Positions 41,265-49,909 of a stretch of 64,000 bases of DNA are shown piece by piece. The first letter of the stretch is position 1, and each line of letters starts with the position of its first letter. The notes below the pieces were generated by a model, which worked only from the letters and a program-made list of their open reading frames with translations, was not told the origin of the DNA and did not search any database. The stretch is taken from the NCBI RefSeq assembly GCF_000701665.1, contig NZ_JNJN01000005.1, positions 1-64,000 of the forward strand, read 5' to 3'. Source of the stretch: Agathobaculum desmolans ATCC 43058. Its GTDB lineage: Bacteria; Bacillota; Clostridia; Oscillospirales; Butyricicoccaceae. The position numbers and the translations under genes were made by a program.

Positions 41265-42460
41265 TGGAAGCAGTTTTGAGCAACGCCGACCACCCGGAAT
41301 ACGGCGTTGCAACAATCCCGTTCCCCATTCCCCGAGGACAATACGACCGCTGTATTGAGCTGTTGAATACACTGGAAATCGGCCATGTCTCAGAAGCCGA
41401 CTGCCGTGTGGACACGCTCGACAGCGCCTGGCCTGTGCTGAATCGACTGACAGGCACTAAGGTCAATTTGGACGAGCTGGACTATTTGGCCAAGCGGTTG
41501 GACAGCTTTGATGTGGGTGAGTTTTCTCAATTTCAGGCGATGGCTGAAAAGCTGAATCTCACCAGCATGAAGGATCTCATCAACCTGACCTTCTGCTGCC
41601 AGCAGGCAACGGTCATTACAGATTTTTCTGATCTGGCAACCGTTGGCCGCAGCCACTATCTGAATACCCACGGTGGATGTGCCAGCACTGATGAGTTGGA
41701 ACATCTGGATGGTGAGGAAACGGCAATTCTTCTGATTGAAGGCAACAAAGGTACTGTTACACGCTACGGCGTGGTCTATGACAACGGTATGCAGCTCTCG
41801 CAGCTCTACGATGGAAAGCATCTCCCCGGCTACCACTATGAAGCGGATATGATCATGGTGGGGCTGGTTTCCCGGCAGGAACCAGAGAATACCAAAAATG
41901 TCACCTGGATATACCTCCCCGCATCCAAAGGACAAATCGAGCGTGCCATACAGCGCAGCGGCATTGTCGATTCCAAGGATATGTGTTTCCGCATGGGTGA
42001 TAGCATGTTCCCGGAGGAAGTGGATGTGGCACTGGACTTTCGCTGTGAAGACATCTATGAACTCAACGATTTGGCGCAGGCCGTGGGTAAACTCTCCCAT
42101 GATGACTGCATCAAACTGGGTGCTGCTGTGAGCATAGCCGGACCGGAGTGTGCCAATCAGATCTGTCGTCTGGCCGAGAATCTGGATCTCTTTGAATTTG
42201 CCCCTGGTGCTCATACCCCTGCGGAATACGGAAAATACATGATCCAGAAGTCCGGCCATTTTGAATACGACCCCAACTTGGACGAGTTCTATGACTACGA
42301 GAGATACGGCCTGCTGCACATGGATCAGGAATCCGGTATGTTCACCGACCGCGGCTACATTGCCTACCAGGGTACGCTGAGCCTGGAGGAATTGATGGCG
42401 GACGATCCAGCAGAAGCCTACCAGCGGGAACAGGATTTTCAAATGGGAGGCATGACATGA
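41264..42460 (+). CDS. ArdA-like antirestriction protein
   Basis: 398 residues from ATG 41264, which overlaps the upstream stop. The C-terminal part, YGKYMIQKSGHFEYDPNLDE then DYERYGLLHMDQESGMFTDR, resembles the ArdA antirestriction family, whose acidic DNA-mimic proteins block type I restriction enzymes during element transfer. Earlier segments (DELDYLAKRLDSFDVGEF, LINLTFCCQQATVITDFSDL) repeat the ArdA-type helical unit. It is over twice the size of Tn916 ArdA, as in other clostridial members. Strongly acidic overall. The next gene, overlapping by ATGA, is a diverged relative. Confidence 0.72.
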   Translation: MEAVLSNADHPEYGVATIPFPIPRGQYDRCIELLNTLEIGHVSEADCRVDTLDSAWPVLNRLTGTKVNLDELDYLAKRLDSFDVGEFSQFQAMAEKLNLTSMKDLINLTFCCQQATVITDFSDLATVGRSHYLNTHGGCASTDELEHLDGEETAILLIEGNKGTVTRYGVVYDNGMQLSQLYDGKHLPGYHYEADMIMVGLVSRQEPENTKNVTWIYLPASKGQIERAIQRSGIVDSKDMCFRMGDSMFPEEVDVALDFRCEDIYELNDLAQAVGKLSHDDCIKLGAAVSIAGPECANQICRLAENLDLFEFAPGAHTPAEYGKYMIQKSGHFEYDPNLDEFYDYERYGLLHMDQESGMFTDRGYIAYQGTLSLEELMADDPAEAYQREQDFQMGGMT

Positions 42461-43578
42461 TCCAACTCTCTCTAAAACGAAGTGGGAGTCCCGTCATTGT
42501 CCACCTTAATTTGCCTGCATCTTCCAGCGCCATTGCAGAAGCGTCCAGCCAGCTTGATCAGGCCAGTGGAGCTGGAAAGACAGAGATTGTCGAGATCAAA
42601 AGCGTTATCGCCAATCTGCCGTCCTATCTCAGCGGACTTGACCCGGATTCCAGAACGCAGCTTGCACAGCTGAATCGGCTCTCCAGCATCATTGCACAAA
42701 TGGACTCCCGTGAGCAGAACATCTACGCCGGTGCATTGGATGGCAGCAGCATCAATAATCTCAATGATGTTATCCGTGTAGCGGAACAGGTGTCGGACTA
42801 CATTCTCATTCCCAATGTTAATTCAGATGTGACGCTTGGCCGCTATGTCGCCGTTGCCGGCCAGATGAATGGGGACCCCAGATTTCCCGAAGCGGCCTGG
42901 CCCTACCTGGACTTCGCAAAAATCGGTGCAGAATACTACGCCGAGCATGGCGGTGCCTACACTCATGCCGGTTATGTGCTCCGCAGGCAGGACATGGAGC
43001 ATGTCAGAGAGAAAGAGGCGCAGATTCAGCTTGAACTCACCTCCTCCCAAGCGCAAGCGAGTGCCTATCTTCCGGCAACTAAGGAGGAATTGGAGCAAGT
43101 AAAAAGAATACTGCGAATCGAATGCTTTGCGGAAGCAGCGATCACAAAGGTGTCATTTGCAGTACCCTACATGGACGAGTATGTTCCCACCGCTGGGGCT
43201 TGTGTGGAAGATGCAAACGAATTGGCGTGGGCAATCGAAGGGATACGGTTTGAAGACGGCGAGTTGATGAAATATCTATCGGTTCTTTCTGTGGAGCAGC
43301 CGGAAACCATGCAGGACGCTCTCCACTACGCCATGAATTTGGACAACTACGAGCGCATCACCGAGGACACCTACGAATACGGCCAAACCGTCTTGCGGCG
43401 CATTGGCGCTGATGACGAGCTGATCGATACCATCGACGGGTATATGGATTTTGAGAAGCTGGGCGAAGACGCTATGACAGAGGATGGTGTACGGCGCACA
43501 GAATTCGGCCTTATTCGCCGGTGCAGCAGTCCCTTCTCAGAAGAAACGCGGGCGTTAGAAATGGGAGGCCTTTCCTGA
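42457..43578 (+). CDS. Second ArdA-like protein, tandem paralogue
   Basis: 373 residues. Shares with the preceding protein the order of an N-terminal unit, a LNDVIRVAEQVSDYILIPNV segment parallel to INLTFCCQQATVITDFSDLA, and a C-terminal DYERITEDTYEYG ... GYMDFEKLGEDAM segment ending in a DG-x-RRTEFGLIRR tail. I infer divergence from a duplicated ArdA-like gene; it may have a different target. Start overlaps the previous stop (ATGA). Acidic and without signal peptide. Confidence 0.62.
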   Translation: MIQLSLKRSGSPVIVHLNLPASSSAIAEASSQLDQASGAGKTEIVEIKSVIANLPSYLSGLDPDSRTQLAQLNRLSSIIAQMDSREQNIYAGALDGSSINNLNDVIRVAEQVSDYILIPNVNSDVTLGRYVAVAGQMNGDPRFPEAAWPYLDFAKIGAEYYAEHGGAYTHAGYVLRRQDMEHVREKEAQIQLELTSSQAQASAYLPATKEELEQVKRILRIECFAEAAITKVSFAVPYMDEYVPTAGACVEDANELAWAIEGIRFEDGELMKYLSVLSVEQPETMQDALHYAMNLDNYERITEDTYEYGQTVLRRIGADDELIDTIDGYMDFEKLGEDAMTEDGVRRTEFGLIRRCSSPFSEETRALEMGGLS

Positions 43579-44816
43579 TGGCCCACGAAACCGATTTGCG
43601 CCGAGTAAAGCTGCTGGCGCACGCCCTCCTGGATGTGCGAATTCAACAGACTGCCTTTTCCCCCATGATTGTGAGCCACCCCTTCACGAACTCCGGAATT
43701 ACCGCACTCCGAAATAAAGACGGCAGCCTTTCCATAGTCGACCTGGTCAACAACGCAGACGACTGTACTAAATGGCGTAGTACGGTCGGGAAGCAAATCG
43801 ACAGCGCCGAGAATGCCCATGAGGTCTTCGCTCTGCTGAATCCCCCTTATTATCTGACCTTCATCAAGTTCACCGCCGTTGCTCTTTCTGAGCAAGATTT
43901 GGGAAAGCTCTTATCAATACCAAAGCGGAAGGACAATGCCGAAATTATCTGGCATAAAACCTCCATACGATATATGCTCTCCAACGAGCGATATGTCGGT
44001 GATTCGCTATGGCAAAAAACATATATGACAGATGCGTTTCCTCCCGTGATGGTGCGAAACCGTGGTGAAAAGGAAATGTATTATGCCGAGGCAACACACC
44101 CAGCAATTATCACGAAAGAAGAATTTGACGCAGTTCAGATGCTCCTTGGGCAACGCGCAAAACGAGAAGTATGCCCCGAAAATAGATCCCCCTTCGATCA
44201 AAAAGTATTCTGTGGTCAGTGCGGAACATCCTTTCGAAAGAAAGTCAGCCATGGGAAAGTTTTTTGGAGCTGCAGGAAGCACAATGAGGACATCCAGAGC
44301 TGCCCTGTTACGCAAGTGCCTGATGCAGAAATTCGCAGGGCATTCCTTCGACTGCATTACAATCTCAAGATACACGGTGAAGCTATCCTCACCCAAATGC
44401 TCAACTCACTCCAGGCAATCCGCAACCGTCGAATGCTATGGAGTCTGGATGTCATTGAACTCAACAAACAAATATCTGAATTAACAAGTCAGAATCAAAT
44501 GCTGGCCGCTCTGAAAGAGCAAGGACTCATTGATCCTGACTTTTTTATATCCCAAAACAACGAGCTGACCGAACAGCTCCGTACCGCAAAGCTGAAAAAG
44601 GAACGCCTGCTGGTCGCCGATGGCGATAGCACCATCGCCCAAACGCGGGAACTGATGGAAATACTGGATGCAGGGCCGGACTTCCTTGATGACTTCGATG
44701 CGGAGCTGTTCGGTGAACTCATTGACAAAATCATCGTAGACAGCAGCGAACAGCTCCGCTTCCGCCTGAAAAACGGATTGGAGCTGGTCGAGATCATAGA
44801 GAGGACGGTGCGGTAA
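43578..44816 (+). pseudogene. Chimeric ORF: element-protein N-terminus fused to truncated large serine recombinase
   Basis: 412 residues in one open frame from ATG 43578 (GGGAGG in front). Residues 1-113 (MAHETDLRRVKLLAHALLDV ... LSEQDLGKLL) look like the start of an unrelated conjugative-element protein. From about residue 114 (base 43917) the sequence is the second half of a large serine recombinase: HKTSIRYMLSNERYVGDSLW, zinc ribbon CGQCGTSFRKK ... C-R-K-H ... C, and a C-terminal coiled coil. The whole catalytic resolvase domain with its serine is absent, so it cannot recombine DNA. I read it as an in-frame deletion junction; translation may continue, and the DNA-binding half could still bind att sites. 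Confidence 0.75.
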
Positions 44817-45568
44817 TGGGCATCCGAAAGCAGCCCTTTGGTTACCAAGTGAAAATGGGGGAAATTGTTCTCCACGCCCAAGAAGCAAAACTGGTGGAGT
44901 ATATCTTCCAACAGTACCTATCCGGTGCCTCCTTCAACGCATTAGTGGCCCAACTGCGGGAGCAGCCAATTCCCTATGACGAGGGGAAGCTATGGAACAA
45001 AAACATGGTCGCCCGTATTTTGGAGGATCATCGCTACACTGGAGAAGGTGGTTATCCCGCTATTACCGATCAGGAGACATTGAATAGAGTCCTTGAAAAG
45101 CGGAGTGCGAAACAAGCTCCTGTACAAAAAACAGAAGCGCAAAAGCTCCTGCGCCGGCTGAGCGGCCATACCGCCACAGAGCAGATGGAACAGCAGGTGC
45201 TGAACCTGCTCAATGGTCTGATTACATCACCAGAACGCATCACGCTTCCAGAGTCGGAACATCTGCCCCAAACCCCAGTGCAGGCGTTGAAAAGGGAACT
45301 GGATACCGTGATGGACCAACAGCCAATCGATGAGGATGCAGCTCAGAATCTCATTCTGGCCATCGCTGCAGCACAATACAGTGCCATAGATCCGAACCAG
45401 TATGAAACCATCCGGCTCCGTAAGCTATTCTCCAAGCATGAGTTTATGACCGAGCTGGACGCTGAATTGCTTCAAAGTTCCGTCTCAGCCATCCTGTGCT
45501 ATAGAGATGGAACCATGGACATCCAATTAAAAAACCATCAAATAATAGGAAGAAGTGAAACAGTATGA
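44816..45568 (+). CDS. Recombinase-domain protein without catalytic domain
   Basis: 250 residues. Residues 1-90 resemble the Recombinase domain of large serine recombinases (RKQPFGYQVKMGEIVLHAQE, LVEYIFQQYLSGASFNAL, NKNMVARILEDHRYTGEGGY), but there is no resolvase domain and no zinc ribbon. The remainder is helical. It sits between two recombinase frames, overlapping both (one base upstream, four bases downstream), so it is probably a dedicated accessory factor, for example a directionality or DNA-binding partner. That role is inference. Confidence 0.7.
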   Translation: MGIRKQPFGYQVKMGEIVLHAQEAKLVEYIFQQYLSGASFNALVAQLREQPIPYDEGKLWNKNMVARILEDHRYTGEGGYPAITDQETLNRVLEKRSAKQAPVQKTEAQKLLRRLSGHTATEQMEQQVLNLLNGLITSPERITLPESEHLPQTPVQALKRELDTVMDQQPIDEDAAQNLILAIAAAQYSAIDPNQYETIRLRKLFSKHEFMTELDAELLQSSVSAILCYRDGTMDIQLKNHQIIGRSETV

Positions 45569-47190
45569 GAGAAAGCCCGCCTAAAGTGATTACCATTCCT
45601 GCAAAGCCGGAGGCCGCAACCCAGCAGACTATTAAGCGGCAGCTTCGTGTGGCTGCATACTGCCGTGTCTCCACCGACGATGAGGAGCAGCTCACCAGCT
45701 ATGAAGCCCAGCAGAACCACTACACCGACAAGATCATGACCAACTGCGACTGGACTATGGCCGGGATCTTTGCTGACGAGGGTATCACAGGCACCTCGGC
45801 CCGAAAACGACCTGAATTCCTGAAGATGATCTGGATGTGCAAGCAAAAGAAAATCGACATTGTCCTGACCAAATCCATCTCCCGCTTCGCCAGAAATACG
45901 GTGGACTGCCTGAACTACATTCGTGCCCTGCGAGAGCTTGGCATCGCAGTAATCTTCGAAAAAGAAAACATCAATACCCTGGAAGCAGACAGCGAGATCC
46001 TCATCACCATGCTGGGAGCTTTTGCCCAGGCTGAAAGTGAGAGCATCAGCGCCAATGTCCGCTGGGGCAAGCGCCAGGCCATGCGGGAAGGAAAAGCCAT
46101 CATTCAGTACGACCGCCTCTATGCCTACGAAAAGGGCGAGGACGGAAATCCTAAAATCATCCCGGAGCAGGCCGAGGTGGTGCGGTCAATTTACCATCAA
46201 TACCTGACCGGTGCCAGCCTTCGGATAATCAAGGAGCGGTTGGAGGCTGAACAGATCCCCAATGTGTCAGGAAAAGCTCAATGGACCATCACAACTATCC
46301 GCAGTATCTTGCGAAACGAGAAATATTGCGGAGATGTTCTGCTGCAGAAAACCTATATCAGCGACTGCATCAGCCGAAAGGTCATTCGCAATACCGGACA
46401 GCTCCCCATGTATCTGGTACAGGATCACCATGACGGGATTGTAGATCGCAAAACCTTCGATGCCGTACAGGCAGAGATAGCGCGGCGCAGTGCCGGAAAG
46501 AGCCCCTCCAAAAAGAATGCACCTACCGGCATGACATCCTACACCAGCAAGTATGCCCTCTCTGAGCGGCTGGTCTGCGGTGAATGCGGAACGCTGTACC
46601 GCAGATGCACCTGGTCCAAGGGCGGCAAAAAGCGTGTGGTATGGCGCTGTGTCAGCCGCCTGGACTATGGGACAAAATACTGCCACAACTCGCCCACGCT
46701 GGATGAGGAACCTCTCCAGCGGTCGATCCTCGCCGCTATCAATTCCGTCATGAGTCAAAAGAGCTCTCTTATCCGGCAAATCACAGCCGCCATGGAGGTG
46801 GAGCTGGCCCCGGTACCCGGTGAGAGCATAAGTCTTGCGGCAATCGAACAGCGGCTGGACGAGCTGAACAACCTGACTCGAGAGCTGGTGGCAGAAGCCG
46901 CACGAACTAAGGATGCCGAGGCATACACCGCCCAGCTGCGAGGAATTATGAATGAGGCTGCCGAATTAAAAGAAAAGCGAGCCTACATAGAGGAACAGCG
47001 GCAAAATAACACACAGGCAGTCCAGCGCATAGAGGATGCGGCAGCCGCTATGGAACAGGCATCCTGCCATATCTGTGAATGGGATGAAGCCCTCATCCGG
47101 CAGCTGGTGGATACGGTCAAAGTCCACTCTGCCGAGAAAATCACGGTATACCTCCGGGGCGGCGTTCAAGTCGACCAGGATATGATATAA
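45565..47190 (+). CDS. Large serine recombinase (site-specific integrase)
   Basis: 541 residues, complete. N-terminal resolvase domain with nucleophile Ser36 in VAAYCRVSTDDEEQLTSYEA and conserved arginines in ISRFARNTVDCLNYIRAL; Recombinase domain (EQAEVVRSIYHQYLTGASLR, IRSILRNEKYCGDVLLQKTY); zinc ribbon CGECGTLYRRC ... C ... C; coiled coil of about 100 residues that sets integration direction. It should integrate and excise the element between att sites. It is the only intact recombinase of the trio. Confidence 0.92.
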   Translation: MRESPPKVITIPAKPEAATQQTIKRQLRVAAYCRVSTDDEEQLTSYEAQQNHYTDKIMTNCDWTMAGIFADEGITGTSARKRPEFLKMIWMCKQKKIDIVLTKSISRFARNTVDCLNYIRALRELGIAVIFEKENINTLEADSEILITMLGAFAQAESESISANVRWGKRQAMREGKAIIQYDRLYAYEKGEDGNPKIIPEQAEVVRSIYHQYLTGASLRIIKERLEAEQIPNVSGKAQWTITTIRSILRNEKYCGDVLLQKTYISDCISRKVIRNTGQLPMYLVQDHHDGIVDRKTFDAVQAEIARRSAGKSPSKKNAPTGMTSYTSKYALSERLVCGECGTLYRRCTWSKGGKKRVVWRCVSRLDYGTKYCHNSPTLDEEPLQRSILAAINSVMSQKSSLIRQITAAMEVELAPVPGESISLAAIEQRLDELNNLTRELVAEAARTKDAEAYTAQLRGIMNEAAELKEKRAYIEEQRQNNTQAVQRIEDAAAAMEQASCHICEWDEALIRQLVDTVKVHSAEKITVYLRGGVQVDQDMI

Positions 47191-47214
47191 TGAGTGAAAG
47201 AAGGTGAAGAAATC

Positions 47215-47961
47215 ATGATCTATGCCACAGGCGATACCCATGGCAACTTCCAACGGTTTGCTCCAGAACACTTCCCAGAGCAGGATCAAATGACCAGGGA
47301 TGATTTTATGATCATCTGCGGCGACTTCGGCGGTGTATGGGAAGGCGGTAAAAAGGATGCCCGCAGCCTGGACCGGCTGGAAAAACTACCGTTTACCACG
47401 CTGTTTGTCAGCGGCAACCACGAAAACTTCGACCTGCTGGGAAAATACCCCGTAGAGGAATGGAACGGCGGGAAAATCCAACGCATTCGGCCCCATGTAA
47501 TCCATCTGATGCGCGGGCAGGTCTTCGACCTGCAGGGATATTCCTTCTTCACCATGGGCGGCGCCAGGAGTCACGATATTGACGATGGTATTCTGAATCC
47601 CAATGCGCCGGATTTTGAAGAACAGTATTGGGCTCTCCGAAGAATGGGCGCCCGCTTCCGGGTCAACCATCACTCCTGGTGGAAACAGGAGCTTCCCAGT
47701 AAGTCCGAGTATGAAGAAGCTCGGCGCAGTCTGGAACGCATTCACTATGAGGTGGACTATGTGATCACCCACTGCGCCCCAAGCAGCATCGTTGACATAC
47801 TGGGGAACGGTGGATATGTTCACGACCACCTGACCGACTTCTTGGAGGAAGTCAGAGAACGAGCTAAGTTCCACTATTGGCTGTTCGGACATTATCACGA
47901 CAACAGGATCATCGACGACCGCTTCGTGCTGCTCTGGGAGCAGATGGTGCAGGTGGTGTAA
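47215..47961 (+). CDS. Calcineurin-like metallophosphoesterase
   Basis: 248 residues. All metal-binding motifs are intact: GDTHG (Asp7, His9), CGDFGGVW, SGNHENFD, ITHCAP and FGHYHDN. Such enzymes cleave phosphoesters of nucleotides, RNA or proteins; the subtype is not recognisable. ATG 47215 follows AAGGTGAAG; an upstream in-frame GTG at 47194 is less likely. First gene of the cargo block behind the integrase, with a long hairpin terminator immediately after it. Confidence 0.87.
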   Translation: MIYATGDTHGNFQRFAPEHFPEQDQMTRDDFMIICGDFGGVWEGGKKDARSLDRLEKLPFTTLFVSGNHENFDLLGKYPVEEWNGGKIQRIRPHVIHLMRGQVFDLQGYSFFTMGGARSHDIDDGILNPNAPDFEEQYWALRRMGARFRVNHHSWWKQELPSKSEYEEARRSLERIHYEVDYVITHCAPSSIVDILGNGGYVHDHLTDFLEEVRERAKFHYWLFGHYHDNRIIDDRFVLLWEQMVQVV

Positions 47962-48017
47962 AACAGGCCAAAGAGAAGCACAGGAAATGCTCCTGTGTTT
48001 CTCGTTGGCCTGTTTCT
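47961..48017 (+). terminator. Long hairpin after the metallophosphoesterase
   Basis: AAACAGGCCA-A-AGAGAA ... CACAGGA-AATGC-TCCTGTG ... TTTCTC-GT-TGGCCTGTTT, a nearly continuous stem of over 20 bp ending in TTT. Confidence 0.75.
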
Positions 48018-48051
48018 GAATAAGGCAGATTCTGCCGGAAAGGAGAAAGCC

Positions 48052-49008
48052 ATGAACATCCGCAAAAACATCGATTACTCTGCCATGTTTGCCGCTATGG
48101 ATACGGCAATGGCCACCGGAATGTCTCAGATGGAGCTGTACTGTCAGCTGGGCGCTTTGGTCTGTGACCGACCGGAAAAGGGCGCCGCTGTCGCAGCTGC
48201 CGAATACCTGAAAAACCGTTATCAGGATGCTTCCGGCTTCTCTCCCCGCAACCTGCGTCGGATGCGGGACTTCTACCGGATATATGGTGGAAAGCCGGAA
48301 CTGCTGAAGCTGGCCATGGAGGTCAGCTGGACACACAATGTAGTCATTCTCGAAGCAGAACTGAATCTGGAAGAACGGCGCTGGTACTTGCGCGCTGCCC
48401 GGCAATTTGGGTGGTCAAAGACTGATCTCCAGAAAAAGATTGCGACAGAGGCCCATCTGGAACTCCTCCTCGACGAATCAGAGGTTCCGTGCTATACTGA
48501 ATGCGAAGACAGCAAATTGGAGTGTTCAAAGCATGATCAAGATACTTTTTCTCTGCCACGGCAATATTTGCAGAAGCCCGATGGCCGAGTTCATTATGAA
48601 GGATCTGGTGAAGAAGGCCGGTCTGGAGCAGAGCATTCAGATCGAGTCGGCAGCCACCAGCACCGAGGAGATCGGCAATCCGGTGCATCCGCCGGCTCGC
48701 CGCAAACTGTCCGAGCATGGCATCGATTGCTCCGGCAAGAGAGCCCGTCAGCTGCTGAACAGCGACTACGAGAAATACGACCTTCTGATTGGTATGGATC
48801 ATGCCAACCTGCGGAGTATGTACCAGATCTGCGGCGGCGATTTTGCCGACAAGATGCATCTGCTGATGGACTTTACCAACCGTCCCGGCGAGGTAGCCGA
48901 TCCATGGTACACCGGGGATTTCGGTACGACCTGGCGGGATGTAGAGGAAGGTTGCCAGGGACTACTGCGCTATATCCAGTCGCAACCAGCCACGGAGGTG
49001 TTTTCTAA
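48052..49008 (+). CDS. DUF1016 N-terminal domain protein; 3' half overlaps the phosphatase gene
   Basis: Open frame of 318 codons from ATG 48052 (AAAGGAG upstream). Residues 1-150 match the DUF1016 (YhcG) N-terminal domain: FSPRNLRRMRDFYRIY, EVSWTHNVVILEAELNLEER, YLRAARQFGWSKTDLQKKI. Complete YhcG proteins go on into a PD-(D/E)XK nuclease domain; here instead the frame enters the phosphatase gene at 48533 in a different phase, and residues beyond about 160 are a basic, low-complexity string (EGSGEEGRSGAEHSDRVG) that looks like out-of-phase coding. So the nuclease half is missing. Whether the stop at 49008 is the physiological end is doubtful; the useful protein may be the DUF1016 domain alone. 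Confidence 0.6.
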   Translation: MNIRKNIDYSAMFAAMDTAMATGMSQMELYCQLGALVCDRPEKGAAVAAAEYLKNRYQDASGFSPRNLRRMRDFYRIYGGKPELLKLAMEVSWTHNVVILEAELNLEERRWYLRAARQFGWSKTDLQKKIATEAHLELLLDESEVPCYTECEDSKLECSKHDQDTFSLPRQYLQKPDGRVHYEGSGEEGRSGAEHSDRVGSHQHRGDRQSGASAGSPQTVRAWHRLLRQESPSAAEQRLREIRPSDWYGSCQPAEYVPDLRRRFCRQDASADGLYQPSRRGSRSMVHRGFRYDLAGCRGRLPGTTALYPVATSHGGVF

Positions 49009-49012
49009 ATGA
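48533..49012 (+). CDS. Low-molecular-weight protein tyrosine phosphatase (element copy)
   Basis: 159 residues. Intact P-loop LCHGNICRSP (Cys8, Arg14) and general-acid loop VADPWYTGDF. The sequence is close to the chromosomal phosphatase at 5933-6385, including RRKLSEHGI, DLLIGMD and ICGGD, with a different C-terminal tail. ATG 48533 has GGAG 9 bases upstream and lies inside the DUF1016 frame; the stop overlaps the KilA-N start (ATGA, 49009-49012). Mobile-element copies may alter host tyrosine phosphorylation or detoxify a partner; no evidence distinguishes these. Confidence 0.9.
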   Translation: MIKILFLCHGNICRSPMAEFIMKDLVKKAGLEQSIQIESAATSTEEIGNPVHPPARRKLSEHGIDCSGKRARQLLNSDYEKYDLLIGMDHANLRSMYQICGGDFADKMHLLMDFTNRPGEVADPWYTGDFGTTWRDVEEGCQGLLRYIQSQPATEVFSK

Positions 49013-49842
49013 ATAACAAATTGATTGTCCATGGGACAGAAATTGCAGTCACCACCATTGATGACAAGGATTATATTTCCCTGACGGATATGCTCAAGGC
49101 GAAAGACGGTGACTTTTTCATCTCTGACTGGCTGCGAAACAGAAACACGGTCGAATTTCTCGGGATATGGGAACAGATCCACAACCCGGATTTTAATTAT
49201 GGCGAATTCGCCGCAATTAGAAGTCAGGCTGGCTTGAACAGCTACAAGCTCAGTGTCAAAGAGTGGGTCGAAAAAACTCGTGCGATTGGACTGCGGGCAA
49301 AGGCTGGAAGATATGGCGGCACATACGCCTACAAGGACATCGCCTTTGAGTTTGGCATGTGGATTAGCCCTGAGTTCAAAATCTATCTGATCAAAGAGTT
49401 TGAGCGACTTAAGGCCGAGGAAATGAAACAACTTGGCTGGGACATTAAGCGAAACCTGGCCAAGATCAACTACCGCATCCATACGGACGCCATCAAGGAA
49501 AATCTGATTCCGCCGGAGCTTTCCGCAAAGCAGGTCTCCATGGTGTATGCCAGTGAAGCCGATGTTCTGAACATGGCCCTGTTCGGTATGACTGCAAAAC
49601 AGTGGCGGGACAGCCATCCGGATCTGAAAGGAAATATCCGAGACTACGCCAATGTCTCGCAGTTGGTCTGCCTCTCCAATCTGGAAAACCTGAATGCGGT
49701 GTTCATCAACGAGGGGATGTCTCAGGCCGAGCGACTGGCTAAGCTCAATGCCATCGCCATAAGCCAGATGGAGATTCTGACGCAGGATCACCGAATCGAA
49801 GCTCTGGAGGCTCATAGCGGAGAACTGCCTCCTGTGGAGTAA
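49009..49842 (+). CDS. KilA-N domain protein
   Basis: 277 residues. N-terminal KilA-N-type DNA-binding domain: DDKDYISLTDMLKAKDGDFF, WLRNRNTVEFLGIWEQIHNP, RAKAGRYGGTYAYKDIAFEF then GMWISPEFKIYLIKEF. A C-terminal helical half (ADVLNMALFGMTAKQWRD) is common in bacterial homologues from prophages and gut elements. Likely DNA-binding; roles in phage are regulatory or anti-host. Start overlaps the phosphatase stop, so the two proteins are made together. Closed by a terminator at 49910. Confidence 0.88.
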   Translation: MNNKLIVHGTEIAVTTIDDKDYISLTDMLKAKDGDFFISDWLRNRNTVEFLGIWEQIHNPDFNYGEFAAIRSQAGLNSYKLSVKEWVEKTRAIGLRAKAGRYGGTYAYKDIAFEFGMWISPEFKIYLIKEFERLKAEEMKQLGWDIKRNLAKINYRIHTDAIKENLIPPELSAKQVSMVYASEADVLNMALFGMTAKQWRDSHPDLKGNIRDYANVSQLVCLSNLENLNAVFINEGMSQAERLAKLNAIAISQMEILTQDHRIEALEAHSGELPPVE

Positions 49843-49909
49843 AAAATAATATACTGGACGCTTGCGAATGGGCGAAGGCCGTGGCATCTATAGTGTTGCG
49901 ATGTTCCAC

